A stretch of 64,000 nucleotides of DNA from Cervus elaphus (GCF_910594005.1 NC_057834.1:104125650-104189649); one strand, 5' to 3'; positions 11,291 to 24,030 are shown, numbered from the stretch's first letter. A program made the numbers and translations. The notes: generated by a model not told the origin, from the sequence alone.

Positions 11291-11440
11291 AAACTAATGA
11301 AGCACATCACGTGTATTTAGGCAGAGCCCAGTTACATAAGCTCTTCTAAATCTGTGAAAGAAACAAATGAATCAGAGTGAGCATCCTTCTCAGGGTAGGT
11401 TCATGTCATCTAGAAGCCACCTTTTTCTTCATAGTAGTAT

Positions 11441-11657
11441 CCTTGGTGGTTTAGTTGCTAAGTCCTGTCCAACTCGTGACCCCATGGGCTGTAGCCCACC
11501 AGGCTCCTCTGTCGTTGGTCCATGGGTTTTCCTAGGCAAGAATACTGGCGTGGGTAGCCATTTCTTTCTCCAAGGATCTTCCTTACCCAGAGATTGAACC
11601 GAGGTCTCCTGCATTACAGGCAGATTCTTCACCCACTGAGCCACCTGGGAAGCAGCA
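11441..11657 (-). mobile_element. Bov-tA SINE
   Basis: A complete antisense SINE from tggtttagttgctaagtcc to gagccacctgggaagcag. The flanks agtatccttgg and agtacccatgg may be a decayed target duplication. Confidence 0.88.
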
Positions 11658-12387
11658 GTACCCATGGCCCTCACAGTAATCCTGGATCATTTCCACTCCA
11701 CCTTTATGAGCAGACTATGAGCCCTCATGAGGTTCTGAGGTTTCCAAGGCTCCTGGATGCAGAACCTGCCAGCGTGGGCTGCAGCAGGAATGTGGAGGCT
11801 GGGCCCAGTAGGGCCTGTTCTGCACAGACATAGATCTCTTCTGAAAAGCTCCTTCTTAGACTTCCACAATCCCAGGGGCCACCGTGTGCATGGCTTTATC
11901 TATAAATTTGTTCTTTTTAAAAAAATCTCTCATGCAAAAAAACCCCTCTTGTATAAAAAGGAAAGACATCATAGTTGGGTGAGCCTCACACTGGCAACTC
12001 AAAAGCTTGAGTTCTCATCTGATTCAGATACAAATTTGCTTAATGCCCCTTGAGTGAGTCATGGTCCCGCTTTCATCATCTCTAAAAACGGAAGTTATCA
12101 TACAACATCATACAACCTAACTCCTGGGGGTGCTGGGCAAGGAACAGCCGATGGAAGTCTTAGAGTCCAATTTGTAATCCATGAAGACTGTCTACACAAA
12201 TGGCACAGCAAACGTCAGTACAACTTGTGATTCAAAAGAGAGGCTCAGAAGTCCTAGAGCAGGACTCTGATATGTGACAGTGTTGCTCAGAGAGAATGAA
12301 GCAAAGTATGATCTAAAATGCTTTAAATGGGTTTGTTTTGACCTCAAAGCGCATTTTAAGAGCAGAACCCTACATTAATAATGTGCT

Positions 12388-12555
12388 AGCCCAGTTCTTC
12401 TCAAACTTTGATATGCGTACAAATCACCTGGAGATCTTATTAGAGCTCAGTCAGTCTGGGAGGGAAGGGGGCTGGAGAGTCTACATTTCTAACCAGTTCT
12501 CAGGGGACACTGACACTGCTGGGCCACACCACACCTGGGACAGCAAGACTCTGGC
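12388..12555 (+). mobile_element. MER5A (hAT-Charlie) inside duplication copy 1
   Basis: The order agttcttctcaaactttgat, acaaatcacctggagatctt and acatttctaaccagttctc is diagnostic of MER5A. The same element is present inverted in copy 2 near 41690-41860, so it predates the duplication. Confidence 0.85.
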
Positions 12556-13399
12556 CTATCCTGACTGTTTATATATTAAAATGCTGCCTCTCAATCTTTT
12601 GTCTCAAAATTTCTTTGCATTTCTTTGCTCTCAGCCTTTGGGAACTTGCAGTGTGAGTCTTATCTTCTGTTGTGGTTCTACAGAGAACAGTGAGGGGTCC
12701 ATGTCTCATGTTGCCAATTTAGAGTCTGTTTCTGCATCTCATGTTGCGTGGCAACTTGCATTTGGTCACATTTTAAAAAATTATCTCATTTGAGTCCAGC
12801 TATTATATTAAGTATAGCTTATTTACCAGAGAAGGCAAACTGGTTTTCTTAGTTTGAAGCCACTGAAACATTATCGAAAAGATCTTGTCCACCCTTTCTG
12901 AGATTTTAAATGTTTCTTTTCCTCTTGGGTCTGGAATGTGAATACATGACCTCAGCCCTTATAACCATGCCATTCCGTTGAAATGTCTGAGCCCAGAACA
13001 TGGTGAGATGAACAAGCACAGCTTGCCTCTTTACATTGTCACTACTCTAAAATTCATTCCTCAAATATCTGCAGAGACTGACCAGGTGCCTGATCTGTTC
13101 CCAGTATGGGCTGTTAGAAAGCAGCTGTGGTCCCCTCTTGAAAACCAGTGTCTAAGGTTACCATGATCCCAGTCTCAGGTTTTGGAGGACTTTAAGCCAT
13201 GGATCCACTGATTAATACAATTATCAAGTATCTGATGGCACAACCTCCAAGCAGCATAAATCAGGCTGCCTGATTTATCTGGAGACAGATATTAACCTCC
13301 GGCCTAGGGAGAGACCCACAGGTACTTCGGCTTCCCTCACTGCAATGCAGGAAATTCTTGCAGTCTACTTTTGAAAGACAAGACATACTTGCTAATAGT

Positions 13400-14800
13400 T
13401 CGTTTCACAAATAATTCTGGAGTGCCTACTGTGGACAGGAGCTGGGCTCAAATTAGAGACACCGGGGACACAATTCAGATGGTCATTGCATCTACTTGGG
13501 GAAACAGTGGTGAGAAGGAAGCCCAGAACACTACAGGGTACCCATGAAGCCCACCAGAGCTGGTCTTAGGAAGTCAAAGGAGGCTGCTAGAGAAAGAGGA
13601 GTCTAATTGAAAATAAATTAGTGAATATTAGTCAGAAAAGGAAAAGGAGTGAGTGAGAGGTGAGGAGAAAACTGAGCCTGGCAGTTAGACTAGGGTTGCC
13701 AGGGCTGAAAGATTTGAAAGCCAGCATCGAGGACCTTCATTCAATTTGATCGAACTGCTGTGTAGAGTTTGAGAGAGACCCTGAGACCAAAGGGTGGATT
13801 TGAAAGAGATGAAACGGAAAATACATGGTAACCAGATCATAAAGGATCCTAAAGCTGTGATTTTTTTGTACTAAAGGCAATGAAAAGCTATTGATTTATG
13901 ATGGAGAAATTAATTTGTCTAACTTTCATTTGACACAGATTTCTCAGGTACTTACTCTCTTCCAAGCCTGTGTTTGGGGTTAGGGACATGCTGGTAGGCA
14001 CGTTAGGCACAGGAACTTATAGGTTAGTAGGCAAGAGAGACAAGTCATTTTGGCCCAGAATGAGGCATGCTGACACTTGGAAAGTACAAGGTGTGATGGG
14101 GGCACAGGTGGGACCCTCAGCCTAGTCCGCAGGTGAGGAGGGGATCAAGGAAGGCTTCGTGAGGACTGTGTAAGCACTCTGAAGAATGACTAGGCATTAG
14201 TCTGGCAAAGAAGAGCTGAGGAAGCGTGCATTAAAGACTCAAGACAAGGGAGAACACATTTGGGGCATTAGAAGAACTCCAGTGTTCCTGGAGTAGAAAA
14301 AAGGAGGGATCGCAAGATGAGACCAGAGAGAAAGCCACTATAACAAGACGTGAAGGAAATAGGGACATAATACACAGTGCTCAGATTTACATTTTAGAAA
14401 GAATATTCCAGGCTTGAGGGCATGAGTGACATTGTCTCAACAAACATTTGTGGACTATTTATGCTGGGTCCTAGGCTCCAGAGTTCATGGTTTGGTGGAG
14501 GAGAAAGACATAGGCTGACCGCAACTAGGATGAATATAATGGAAGTCTAAATACAGCTGGGGTGACTGACTTGACCAGACCAGAGGGAGTGGAGAAGACT
14601 CCAGAGGGGTCAACTTTTAAGTTAAGCCATAAAGATGTGTAGGAGTTTGCCCAGGCATTCCAGTTAGAATAGTAGGCACAAAGATGTGGAGTGTGAAAGA
14701 GCATGATCTGTTCTTTCAGAGTCATTTCAGGAGGTCTTGGGTTTAGGTTGCACAGGACAAGTGTCCAGAGAGGAGATGTGAGAAGAAGGTTGGTGGACAC
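13400..14800 (-). repeat. L2-derived sequence, several segments
   Basis: Antisense L2-like phrases occur near 13400-13520, 13930-14210 and 14440-14650, for example gtacttactctcttccaagc and acaaacatttgtggactatt. The middle part, 13883-14566, has no counterpart in duplication copy 2. Confidence 0.55.
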
Positions 14801-15375
14801 ATCTCACTTTTTCATTGATGAGGGATTTAAACTTGAGCCTATAACCTGAGGGGGAATCACGGACTCCTTGAATCTGAAGCTTTCTTTGGAAAAATACACA
14901 TGTGTGCCAAATATGTATATAATTTCAGGGGTTCAGAAATCTGCAGTTAAAATCTCACTTCTCTGAGCAGTGGAGCCTTTGAAGACCTTATCACCAGTGG
15001 AGCCGCACAATCAGATTTTCACTTTAGAAAGATCACTGGAGGAGGGTGGAACAAGACTGGAGGCAAAAAGATCTGCTAAAAAATTCTCTTAAGACAAAAG
15101 TTATAAAGCTGTAAGGGCCATTCCATTGTGGTATCAGCAGGGATAAAGAGTAGGGAAAGGCATCAGGAGTGGTCATGGGCCAGGATGTGATGACAAATGG
15201 ATTGTGGAGAAAGGTCAAAAATGAATTACAGGGAAATGTTGGTGTCTCTGTCCCCAATATCTATTCTTCCCATCATTCTTAGTAGTAGAATCCCCAACTT
15301 TTAGCTGGACACATCACTACCCAGAACAGACTCCATCTCCCAGTAATCCTCACAGCTTGATGTGACCACATAACA

Positions 15376-15577
15376 GTTAGTTGTTCAGTCGTGTCCAACT
15401 CTTTCCAACGCCATGGATCGTAGCCTGCCAGGTTTCTCTGTCCACGGATTTTTCCAGACAAGAATACTGGAGTGGGTAGCCATTTTCTTCTCCAGGGGTT
15501 CTTCCTGACCCAGGAATCAAACTGGGGTTTCCTCCATTGCAGGAAGATCTTTACCATCTGAGCTACCAGGGAGCCCC
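15376..15577 (-). mobile_element. Bov-tA SINE, only in duplication copy 1
   Basis: An antisense SINE runs from ttagttgttcagtcgtgtcc to gagctaccagggagcccc. The corresponding place in copy 2 (near 36880-36930) has no SINE, so this insertion followed the duplication. Confidence 0.88.
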
Positions 15578-15924
15578 TGCAAACCCTGGCTTCTGCATTT
15601 ATTTATTTATTTTTTTGACTCCTGCCTTTAAAGAAGAGTGGAAATGCATTTCTCCCTTCTCACTGGCTGGAAGGTGGTAGCGACATATCTTGATCCATGA
15701 AGGTGAGGCCAACAATCTAGGGATCATAGAATAACAAGTCAGAAAAAACTTAGGCCCCCAGCACTGTAAAGCCATTGGATGTGCTCCTGACTATTTTTTC
15801 CCCATCTGCTATGTGAGTAACAAATAATTCTCTAACTTGTTTACACCATTGCACATTTCTAATCTGTTTCAGGAGAAATAGGACAAGTACACTCAGCATC
15901 CCAGGGCAGTCTAAACGGTCTAAA

Positions 15925-17040
15925 ATGAGACAGGCTGGGAAGAAATATTTGCAAGTGATACTATCAACCAGGGCTTAATTTCCAACAAACAGCTCATACT
16001 ACTCAAAGAGTCAGACACTACTAAGCTATTAAGCACACATGTATACAACTCAATAACAAAAAAATAAAAAATGGGCAGAAGACTTAAACAGACATTTCCC
16101 CAAAGAAGACATGCAGATGGCCAATAGGCAAGTGAAGAAACGTTCATCATCACTAACTGTTAGAGAAATCCAAATCAAAACTACAATGAGGTACCACCTT
16201 ACACAGGTCAGAAAGGCCATCATAAAAAAGTCTACGAATAACAAATGCTGGAGTGTGTGGAGAAAAGGAAACTTTTATGCCCTTTTGGTAATTATATAAA
16301 TTGGTACAGTCACTGTGAAGAACAGTATGGAAGTTCCTCAAAAAACTGAAAATAGATTTGCCATGTTATAAAGCAATCCCACTATCCAGACCAAACTATA
16401 ATTAAAAAATACTGAACCTCTATGTTCATAACAACACTATTTACACTAACCAAAAAATGAAATCAACCTAAATGAGCATTGACAGATGAATGGATAAAGA
16501 CAAATGAGAGATAAAGAATATATATGAGTGTGTATATATATATATACATATATATATATACACACATATACAAAATGGAATAACTCTCACTCAGCCTAAA
16601 AAAAGAATGAAATAATGCCATTTAAAGCAACATGGATGGACTTAGAAATTATCATACTAAACAAAGTAGGTCAGAAAGAGAAAGACAAATATCATTTATC
16701 ACTTGTATGTGGAATATAAATTATGACACAAATGAACTTATCTACAAAACAGAAACACAACACTCTATGATATCACATTTGTGGAATCTAAAATATGACA
16801 CAACTGAATTTATCTATGAAACAGAAACACAACACATATGATATCACTTACATGTGGAATCTAAAATATGACACAAATGAGCTTGTCTATGAAACAGACT
16901 CACAGACATAGAGAACAGATATGTGGTTGCAAAGGGGTAAGGGAGGAAAGGATTGGGACTTTGGGATTAGCAGATGCAAACTATTATTTGTAGGATGGAT
17001 AAACAACAAGGTCCTATGTGTAGCATAGGGGACTGTAGAT
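15925..17040 (+). mobile_element. L1 3' end (ORF2 tail and 3' UTR) in duplication copy 1
   Basis: A frame at 16111-16299 gives MANRQVKKRSSSLTV and LTQVRKAIIKKSTNNKCW, typical of the L1 ORF2 C terminus. It is broken soon after. A TA/TG tract (16531-16565) and three units of a roughly 72-bp tandem repeat in the 3' UTR follow. The same L1 lies inverted in copy 2 at about 35300-36550. Confidence 0.85.
16690..16905 (+). repeat. Tandem repeat, about 72-73 bp unit, 3 copies
   Basis: The phrase gtggaat-ta-aaatatgacac recurs at 16709, 16781 and 16854, each followed by an a-tctat-aaacagaaacac-like stretch. Copy 2 of the duplication has only two units (anchors at 35486 and 35560). Confidence 0.85.
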
Positions 17041-17084
17041 CCAGAAGAGGGTGGGAGCAAAGGCCAGGACCTGTCTCTGCTCTG

Positions 17085-18880
17085 CCTTCCCATAGAGAGG
17101 ATGCATGCAGGTCTGCTTTCCATCCACTGCTGGCTCAGCAGGACAGGCCCAGCCATGCCTCACTAAGGGACTAAGTTTCTGATAACCAGTTCCAGTGCGT
17201 GGGATGTTCCCCTCATCCAAACCATTCTTGGGCACCAGCTGGGTGTCCTACCTTTCAACTTATCTGATACTATGTACCTGGAAATGGAACCACATATCAA
17301 AATTTAAGGGCTCAGTCCCACAAGACTGCCCTGCCTTTCAGATGCCAATCACAAACCCAGGTTGTCACCTGTGCTTTTGATTGAGCGGTTGTAGCTTAGA
17401 GGCTCTCATGACCTCCTCTTGGGTTCAATTAATTTGTTACAGGATCTCACAGAACTCAGAGAAACATTTACTTCCTAGATCACAGGTTTATCATTAAAGG
17501 ATATGACTCAGGAACAACCAGATGGTAGAGATGCATAGGGTAAGGAGGGGGAAAAGGGCATAGAGCTTCTTTATCCTCTCAAAGTATGCTACTCTTTGTA
17601 TCTCCATGAATTCACAAACCCGGGAGCTCTACCAACTCTGAGCCTTGGATTGTTATGGAGGTTTCAACATAGGCATGACTGATTGAATCATTGGCCAGTG
17701 GTGATTGATCTCAATCTTCAGCCCCTCTCATCTCCTCGGAAGTCAGGAGGTCAGAGGAGTATGACTGAAAAGTTCCAACCCTTTAATCACAATGTGGGTT
17801 ATCCTGGCAGTCAGTCCCCATCCTCAGCTGCCATCCAGAAGTTGTTCATTAGCATACAGAAGACCCCTTTATGGCTCTCATCACTTAAGAGATTCCAATG
17901 GTTTTAGGAGCTCTGTGCCAGAAATGGGACAAAGTCCTATATATATTTCTATTATAAAGGACAATATCATGGGAACACTAGACATTGAGGTCTCTGCCTG
18001 TGACCAGAGTGAACATGGGATTCTGGGTTCAAGGGTGAGGTACTCACTGTGTACATTTAAGTTATGTCCTTCTTTATAGCTGTGATCAGTAATGAAGTTG
18101 ACATCTCTGCTGTCTCATCTCCAAGTCATTTCCCTAACTCCTGCCCCCACGTACCCCACACTCACTGGTCAGCACAGTGGTCTTGTGGAAGGGTTCAGTC
18201 TCATCCAGCTGGTGAAGTGGGGTGGAAAAGAAGGGCAGGGGTCCAGGAGCAGAGAAGGAATCTTGTCTGAAGGAGGCACTGCCACACTCAAAGGATGTTT
18301 GAGCCTACAGTGACACTAGTCACTTCTCTTGCACAACTCCAGGGGGTGTCATCTCAGTTTCCTAGTAACCAACACCTTCTGCCCCTGTGTGCCAGGAGCT
18401 ACCATTCACAGATGGCACAATGTTTTCCTGGATGGCTGGATCACGGTGCTTTCAGTCAGGGAAAAGCAGAGCAGAGCCTCACTCGTGGGTAATTTGGGGT
18501 GTCTGGGTCTCAGGGTTCAGAGGTCTGGTCAGGCAGGTTGCAGACTGAGATACAAGTAATTAAAATCCTACCAAAGGGCAATGTTTGCACACCAGGAGCC
18601 CATCCAGGACCCAGGAAGCGGGAGTCAGTGGTCTAAGGGGGTTCAGTTAGGGAGCAAGGAGGGTGACAATTCAGGCTGGCACAATTATAAAGCCACCTGA
18701 GTGCGACCCCCCAGTCAACACAATCTAGATTTAAAAGCAGTAACAGCCCAGCAAGGAAGAGACATGTGACCCAAGGGATCAGGTCAGCCAGGGCTTCTCT
18801 CCCAGGTTCTGAGGGCCCCAGGCACTTCTTGGCATCTGACAGCATGTCTCCAATCTCTGCCTCCTCCTTTATGGGGCTGC
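17085..18880. other. Segment of copy 1 absent from copy 2, with an LTR-like relic
   Basis: Copy 2 passes directly from the equivalent of 17085 to that of 18880. The segment contains tracts resembling an old retroviral-type LTR relic at about 17180-17990, for example ctcagtcccacaagactgcc, gagcggttgtagcttagagg and ggttttaggagctctgtgcc. I recall this pattern as a widespread eutherian repeat but cannot name the family. No coding content is supported. Confidence 0.5.
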
Positions 18881-19018
18881 CTTCTCTCTGTCATCTCATT
18901 ATCTTCCTTCTGTGCATGTCTATCGCTGCGTCCAAATGTCTGTTTTGTTTTGTTTTTTATAAGGATGCCAATCATATTGGATTAGGGCCCACCCGCAATA
19001 CCTTATTTTAATGAACTG

Positions 19019-22000
19019 TTATATGAAGACCTACAATCCTTCTAGAACTAACACCCCCAAAAGATGTCCTTTTCATTATACAGGATTGGAATGCAAAAGT
19101 AGGAAGTCAAGAGATACCTGGAGCAACAGACAAATTTGGCTTTGGTGTACAAAATGAAGCAGGGCAAAGGCTAACAGAGTTTTGCCAAGAGAACACACTG
19201 GTCATAGCAAACATCCTCTTCCAGCAACACAAGAGAAGACTCTACACATAGACATCACTAGATGGTCAATACCAAAATCAGATTGATTATATTCTTTACA
19301 ACCAAAGATACAGAAGCTCTATACAGTCAGCAAAAACTGGACTGGGACCTGACTGTGGTTCAGGTTACAAACTCCTTACTGCCAAATTTAGGCTTAAATT
19401 GAAAAAAGTAGGGAAAACCACAAGACCATTCAGGTATGACCTAAATCAAATCCCTTACGATTATACAGTGGAAGTGACAAATAAATTCAAGTGATTAGAT
19501 CTGATAGACGGAGTGCCTGAAGAACTATGGACGGAGCTTAGTGACATTGTACAGCAGGCAGTGATCAAGACCATTCCCAAGATGGTCCACTGTGTAATTG
19601 TACAGTCAGCTCCCAGTCCAGTTTTTGCTGACTTTATAGAGCTTCTACATCTTTGGTTGCAAAGAATATAATCAATCTGATTTCACTGTTGACCATCTGG
19701 TGATGTCCAAGTGTAGAGTCTTCTCTTGTTTTGCTGGAAAAGGGTGTTTGCTATGACCAGTACTTTCTCTTGGCAAAACTCTATTAACTTTTGCCCTGCT
19801 TCATTCTGTACTCCAAGGCCAATTTTGCCTGTTATTCCATGTATCTCTTCCTACTTTTGCATTCCAGTCCCCTATAATGAAAAGGACATCTTTTTGGGGT
19901 GTTAGTTCTAGAAGGTCTTGTAGATCTTCATAGAACTGTTCAACTTCAGCTTCTTCAGCATTACTGGTCAGGGCATAGACTTGGATTACTGTGATATTGA
20001 ATGGTTTGCCTTGGAAATGAACAGAGATCATTGTGTTGTTTTTGAGACTGCACCCAAGTAATGCATTTCAGACTCTTTTGTTGACTATAATGGCTACTCC
20101 ATTTCTTCTAAGGGATTCTTGCCCACAGTCATAAATATAATGGTCATCTGAGTTAAATTCACTTGTTCCAGTCCATTTTAGTTCACTGATTCCTAAAATG
20201 TTGATATTCACTCTTGCCATCTCCTGTTTGACCACTTTCAATTTGCCTTGATTCGTGGACCTAACATTCCTGGTTCCTATGCAGTATTGCTCTTTACAGC
20301 ACTGGACTTTGCTTCCATCACCAGTCACATCCAAAACTGGGTGTTGTGTTTACTTTGGCTCCATTTCATCATTCTTTCTGGAGTTATTTCTCCACTGATC
20401 TCTAGTAGCATATTGGGCACCTACCAACTTGGGGAGTTCATCTTTCAGTGTCCTATCTTTTTGCCTTTTCATACTGTTCATGGGGTTCTCAAGGCAAGAA
20501 TACTGAAGTGGTTTGCCATTCCCTTCTCTACATTTTGGATCACATTTTGTCAGAACTCTCCACCGTGACCTGTCCATCTTGGGTGGCCCTATACAGCATG
20601 GCTCATCATTTCATTGATTGAGTTAGACAAGGCTGTGGTCCATGTGATCAGATTGGTTAGTTTTCTGTGATTGTGGTTTTCATTCTGTCTGCTCTTTGAT
20701 GGAGAAGGATAAGAGGCTTATGGAAGCTTCCTGATGGGAGAGACTGACTGAGGGGGAAACTGGGTCTTGTTCTGGTGGGCGGGGCTATGGTCAGTAAATC
20801 TTTAATCCAATTTTCTGTTGATGAGTGGAGCTGTGTTCCCTCCCTGTTATTTACCTGGGGCCAAACTATGGTGGAGGTAATGAAGGTAATGGTTACCTCC
20901 TTCAACAGATCCCATGCATGCCCTGCCACACTCACTGCCCTCAACCCTGCAGCAGGCCACCACTGACCCACGCCTCCACTGGAGACTCCTGGCCCCTCCT
21001 GGGCAAGTCTGGGTCAGTCTCTTGTGGGGTCACTGCTCCTTTCTCCTGGGTCCTGGTGCACACAAAGTTGTGTTTGTGCCCAAGAGTCTATTTCCCAGTC
21101 CTGTGTAAGTTCTGACAACTCTATGGTGGGGTTAATGGTGACCTTCTCCAAGAGGGCTTATGCCATACCCAAGTCTGCCGCACCCAGAGCCCCTGTCCCT
21201 GCGGCAGTCCACTGCTGACCTGTACCTCCACAGGAGGTGCTCAAACACAGTTCTGTCTCAGTCTCTGTGGGGTCCCTGGGTCTGTCAAACAAGGTTTGTT
21301 TGAGCCCTCTGAGAGTCTCTGGTGGGTATGGAGTTTGATTCTAAATGCAAATTTGCCCCTCCTACTGTCTTGCTGGGGCTTCTCCCTTGCCTTTAGGAGT
21401 GGGGTATCTCCTTACAGCCGCTCCAGCACCGAGCAGCCACCGCTCCAGCGCCTACCATCTTGCTGGGGTTTCTCTGACCGTGGACATGGAGTATCTCGTC
21501 ATGCTGCTCCAGCGAAGTGCTGCCACAGCTCCTGACCTTGGACATGGGGAATCTCCTCACAGCCACTCAGTGAAGCACAGTCACCACTCCTGACATTGGA
21601 CATGTGGTAAGGGGCAATGTCAAAGAATGTTCAACCTACCACACAATTTCATTCATCTCACACTCTAGCAAAGTAATGCTCAAAATTCTCTAAGCCAGGC
21701 TTCAACAGTACGAGAACCGTGAACTTCCAGATGTTCAAGCTGGATTTAGAAAAGGCAGAGGAACCAAAGATCTAATTGGCAACTAGATCTAATTAGTGAT
21801 CTGTTGGATCATCGAAAAGGCAAGGGAGTCCCAGAAAAACAACTCCTACTTTAATACCTCAAAGCCTTTGACTGTGTGGGTTGCCACAAACTGGGGAAAA
21901 TTCTTCATGAGATGGGAAGGTCAGGCAGACCACCTGACCTGCCTTCTGAAAAATCTGTATGCAGGTCAAGAAGAAACAGAACTGGGCTTGGAACAACAGA

Positions 22001-22901
22001 GTGGCTCCACATAGGGAAAGGAGTACGACAAGGTAGTATATTGTTACCCTGCTTCTTTAACTTATATGCAGAGTATATCATGTAAAATGCTGGACTGGAT
22101 GTAGCACAAGCTGGAATCAAGACTGCCAGGAGAAATATCATTAACCTCAGATATGCAAATGACACCACACTTATGGCAGAAAGTGAAGAAGAACTAAACA
22201 GCCTCTTGATGAGAGTGAAGATGTTGGCTTAAAACTCAACATTCAGAAAACTAAGATCATGACTTCCGGTCCCAACACTTCATGGTTGACAGATGGGTAA
22301 ATAATGGAAACAGTGAGAGGACTTTTTTGGGGGCTCCAAAATCACTTCAGATGGTGACTAGAGCCATGAAATTAAAAGATGCTTGCTCCTTAGAAGATAA
22401 GCTATGACCAAACTAGACAGCATATAAAAAAGCAGAGACATTACTTTGCCAACAAAGTTCTGTCCAGTCAAAGCAATGTTTTTTTCAGTAGTCATGTATG
22501 GATGTGAAAGTTGGACTATAAAGAAAGCTGAGCACCAAAGAATTGATGCTTTTGAACTGGGGTGTTGGAGAAGACTCTTGAAAGTCCCTTGGACTGCAAG
22601 GAGATCCTACCAGTCCATCCTAAAGGAAATCAGTCCTGAATATTTGTTGGAAGTACAGATGTTGAAGCTGAAACTCCAGTACTTTGGCCACCTGATGCGA
22701 AGAACTGACTCATTAGAAAAGACCCTGATGCTGGGAAAGATTGAAGGCAGGAAGACAGAGGATGAGATGGTTGGATGGCATTGCTGACTCAACTGACATG
22801 AGTTTGAGCATGCTTCAGTAGTTGATGATGGACAGGAAACCCTGCCATGCTGCATTCCATGGGGTTGCAAAATGTTGGACATGACTAAGTGACTGAAGTG
22901 A
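19019..22901 (+). mobile_element. Complex rearranged BovB LINE insertion
   Basis: AATGAACTG flanks the block at 19010-19018 and 22902-22910, and copy 2 of the duplication shows the empty site. It has three parts. 19019-19585 is sense BovB from the endonuclease part of the ORF. 19600-21608 is antisense BovB running from the same endonuclease region back through the 5' UTR. 21609-22901 is sense BovB from the reverse-transcriptase region to the 3' tail. The reading frame is interrupted throughout (longest piece 113 codons at 22446-22787), so it is dead. The flanking repeat partly resembles the BovB tail, so the target duplication itself is less certain than the boundaries. Confidence 0.85.
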
Positions 22902-23344
22902 AATGAACTGACCTCTGTAAAGAACCTATTTCCAATAAGGTCACATTGTGAGGTACTAGGGGTTAAGACTTCCATATGTGTTTTGAGCGGGGAAGGGATG
23001 ACACAGTTCAAAATATAACATGTACTTTTCCCCCTCTCTTCTGAAGATGCTCTTCCTTTAGCTCTCACTTTTCCTCACAGCTAATGCCTACCATTTCTTA
23101 AATCTATGCCTCAGTGTAACCTCCTCTGGGAAACTTCAATAACTTCTGTGACCTCCTGGTGGCTGCTGGATCCCCATAGATACTCACAAATCTGGAGGGA
23201 TGATGTGCACCTCTCGTGAGCTCCACATCAGTGCCATTCAAAATGTGGCTAGAAACTTTACAACAATTTAACATTGTGCATTCTGTGGGCTCCTATTGAG
23301 TTTGTCTTTAATTTCATTTTCCTATGTATTCATGTTTATGGATA

Positions 23345-24030
23345 GTGCAGATTGAATGGTAGTCCTCAAAGGGGTGTTCTTGTCCTGTTTCTTCTAACCT
23401 GTGAATGTGAACTTTTTGGAAAAAAATCTTGCTGTTGTGATTAAATTAAGCATGGCAAGATGAGATCATCCTGAATTTTCCAGGTGAGCCCTAAATGCAA
23501 TGTTGAGAGTTCTTAAGAGAGTTACACATATTGGAGGCAGAGGTTAAAGTGATGCAACCACAAGCCAAGATGATGCTGAAACTGAAGTTCCAATACTTTG
23601 GCCACCTAATGCAAGGAGCCAGCTCATTGGAAAAGACCCTCATGGTGGGAAAAATGGAGGGCAGTAGGACAAGGGGGTGACAGAGGATGAAATAGTTGGA
23701 TGACATCACTGACTCAATGGACATGAGTTTGAGCAAACTTTGGGATATAGAGAAGGACAGGGGAGCCTGGCGTGCTGCAGCACATGGGGTCCCAAAGAGT
23801 CAGACACGACTTAGTGATTGAAAAACAACAACGACCACAAGCCAATGAGAACTTGGAGCCACAAGAAGCTGGAAGGAGCAAGAACTGATCCTCCCGTAAA
23901 ACTTCCAAAGGAGTATAGCCCTTCCAACATCTTGGTTTCAGACGTCTGGTCTCTAGAACTGCCAGAGAATGCATTTCTGTTGATTTAAGCCACACAGTTT
24001 GTGCTAATGTGTTATAGCAGCCATAGATAA
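23345..24030 (+). repeat. Old LTR-like relic, split by a BovB fragment
   Basis: The phrases aacctgtgaatgtgaac, gatgagatcatcctgaattt, tgatttaagccacacagttt and gttatagcagccatag match a common eutherian LTR/MaLR-like pattern. Family assignment is uncertain. The BovB at 23569-23833 interrupts it. Confidence 0.55.
23569..23833 (+). mobile_element. BovB 3' fragment with 12-bp target-site duplication
   Basis: The 3' end of BovB (from atgctgaaactgaagttcc to a tail of AACAACAAC type) is flanked by perfect ACCACAAGCCAA repeats at 23557-23568 and 23834-23845. This is a clean, short, 5'-truncated insertion. Confidence 0.93.

Larger units (their letters stand above)
11745..23370 (+). repeat. Copy 1 of an inverted segmental duplication
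   Basis: This block is repeated in reverse orientation at about 34720-42490. Matching landmarks include gcagcaggaatgtgga near 11784, ctgtctacacaaatggcaca near 12188, ccttataaccatgccattcc near 12958, the L1 3' end at 15920-17050, and cttaaatctatgcctcagtg near 23097. Over about 200 bases near 12960-13165 identity is roughly 85% by eye. Copy 1 alone has the BovB complex at 19019-22901, a SINE at 15376-15577, about 684 bp at 13883-14566 and about 1.8 kb at 17085-18880. The outer boundaries are approximate. Confidence 0.9.

Noticed and set aside
12338..12793. 151-codon plus-strand open frame
   Set aside because: It lies over a MER5A element and duplicated non-coding sequence. Its counterpart in copy 2 is broken up differently.
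16690..16905. Possible CRISPR-like array from regularly spaced repeats
   Set aside because: It is a tandem repeat in an L1 3' UTR in a mammalian genome, with no spacers.
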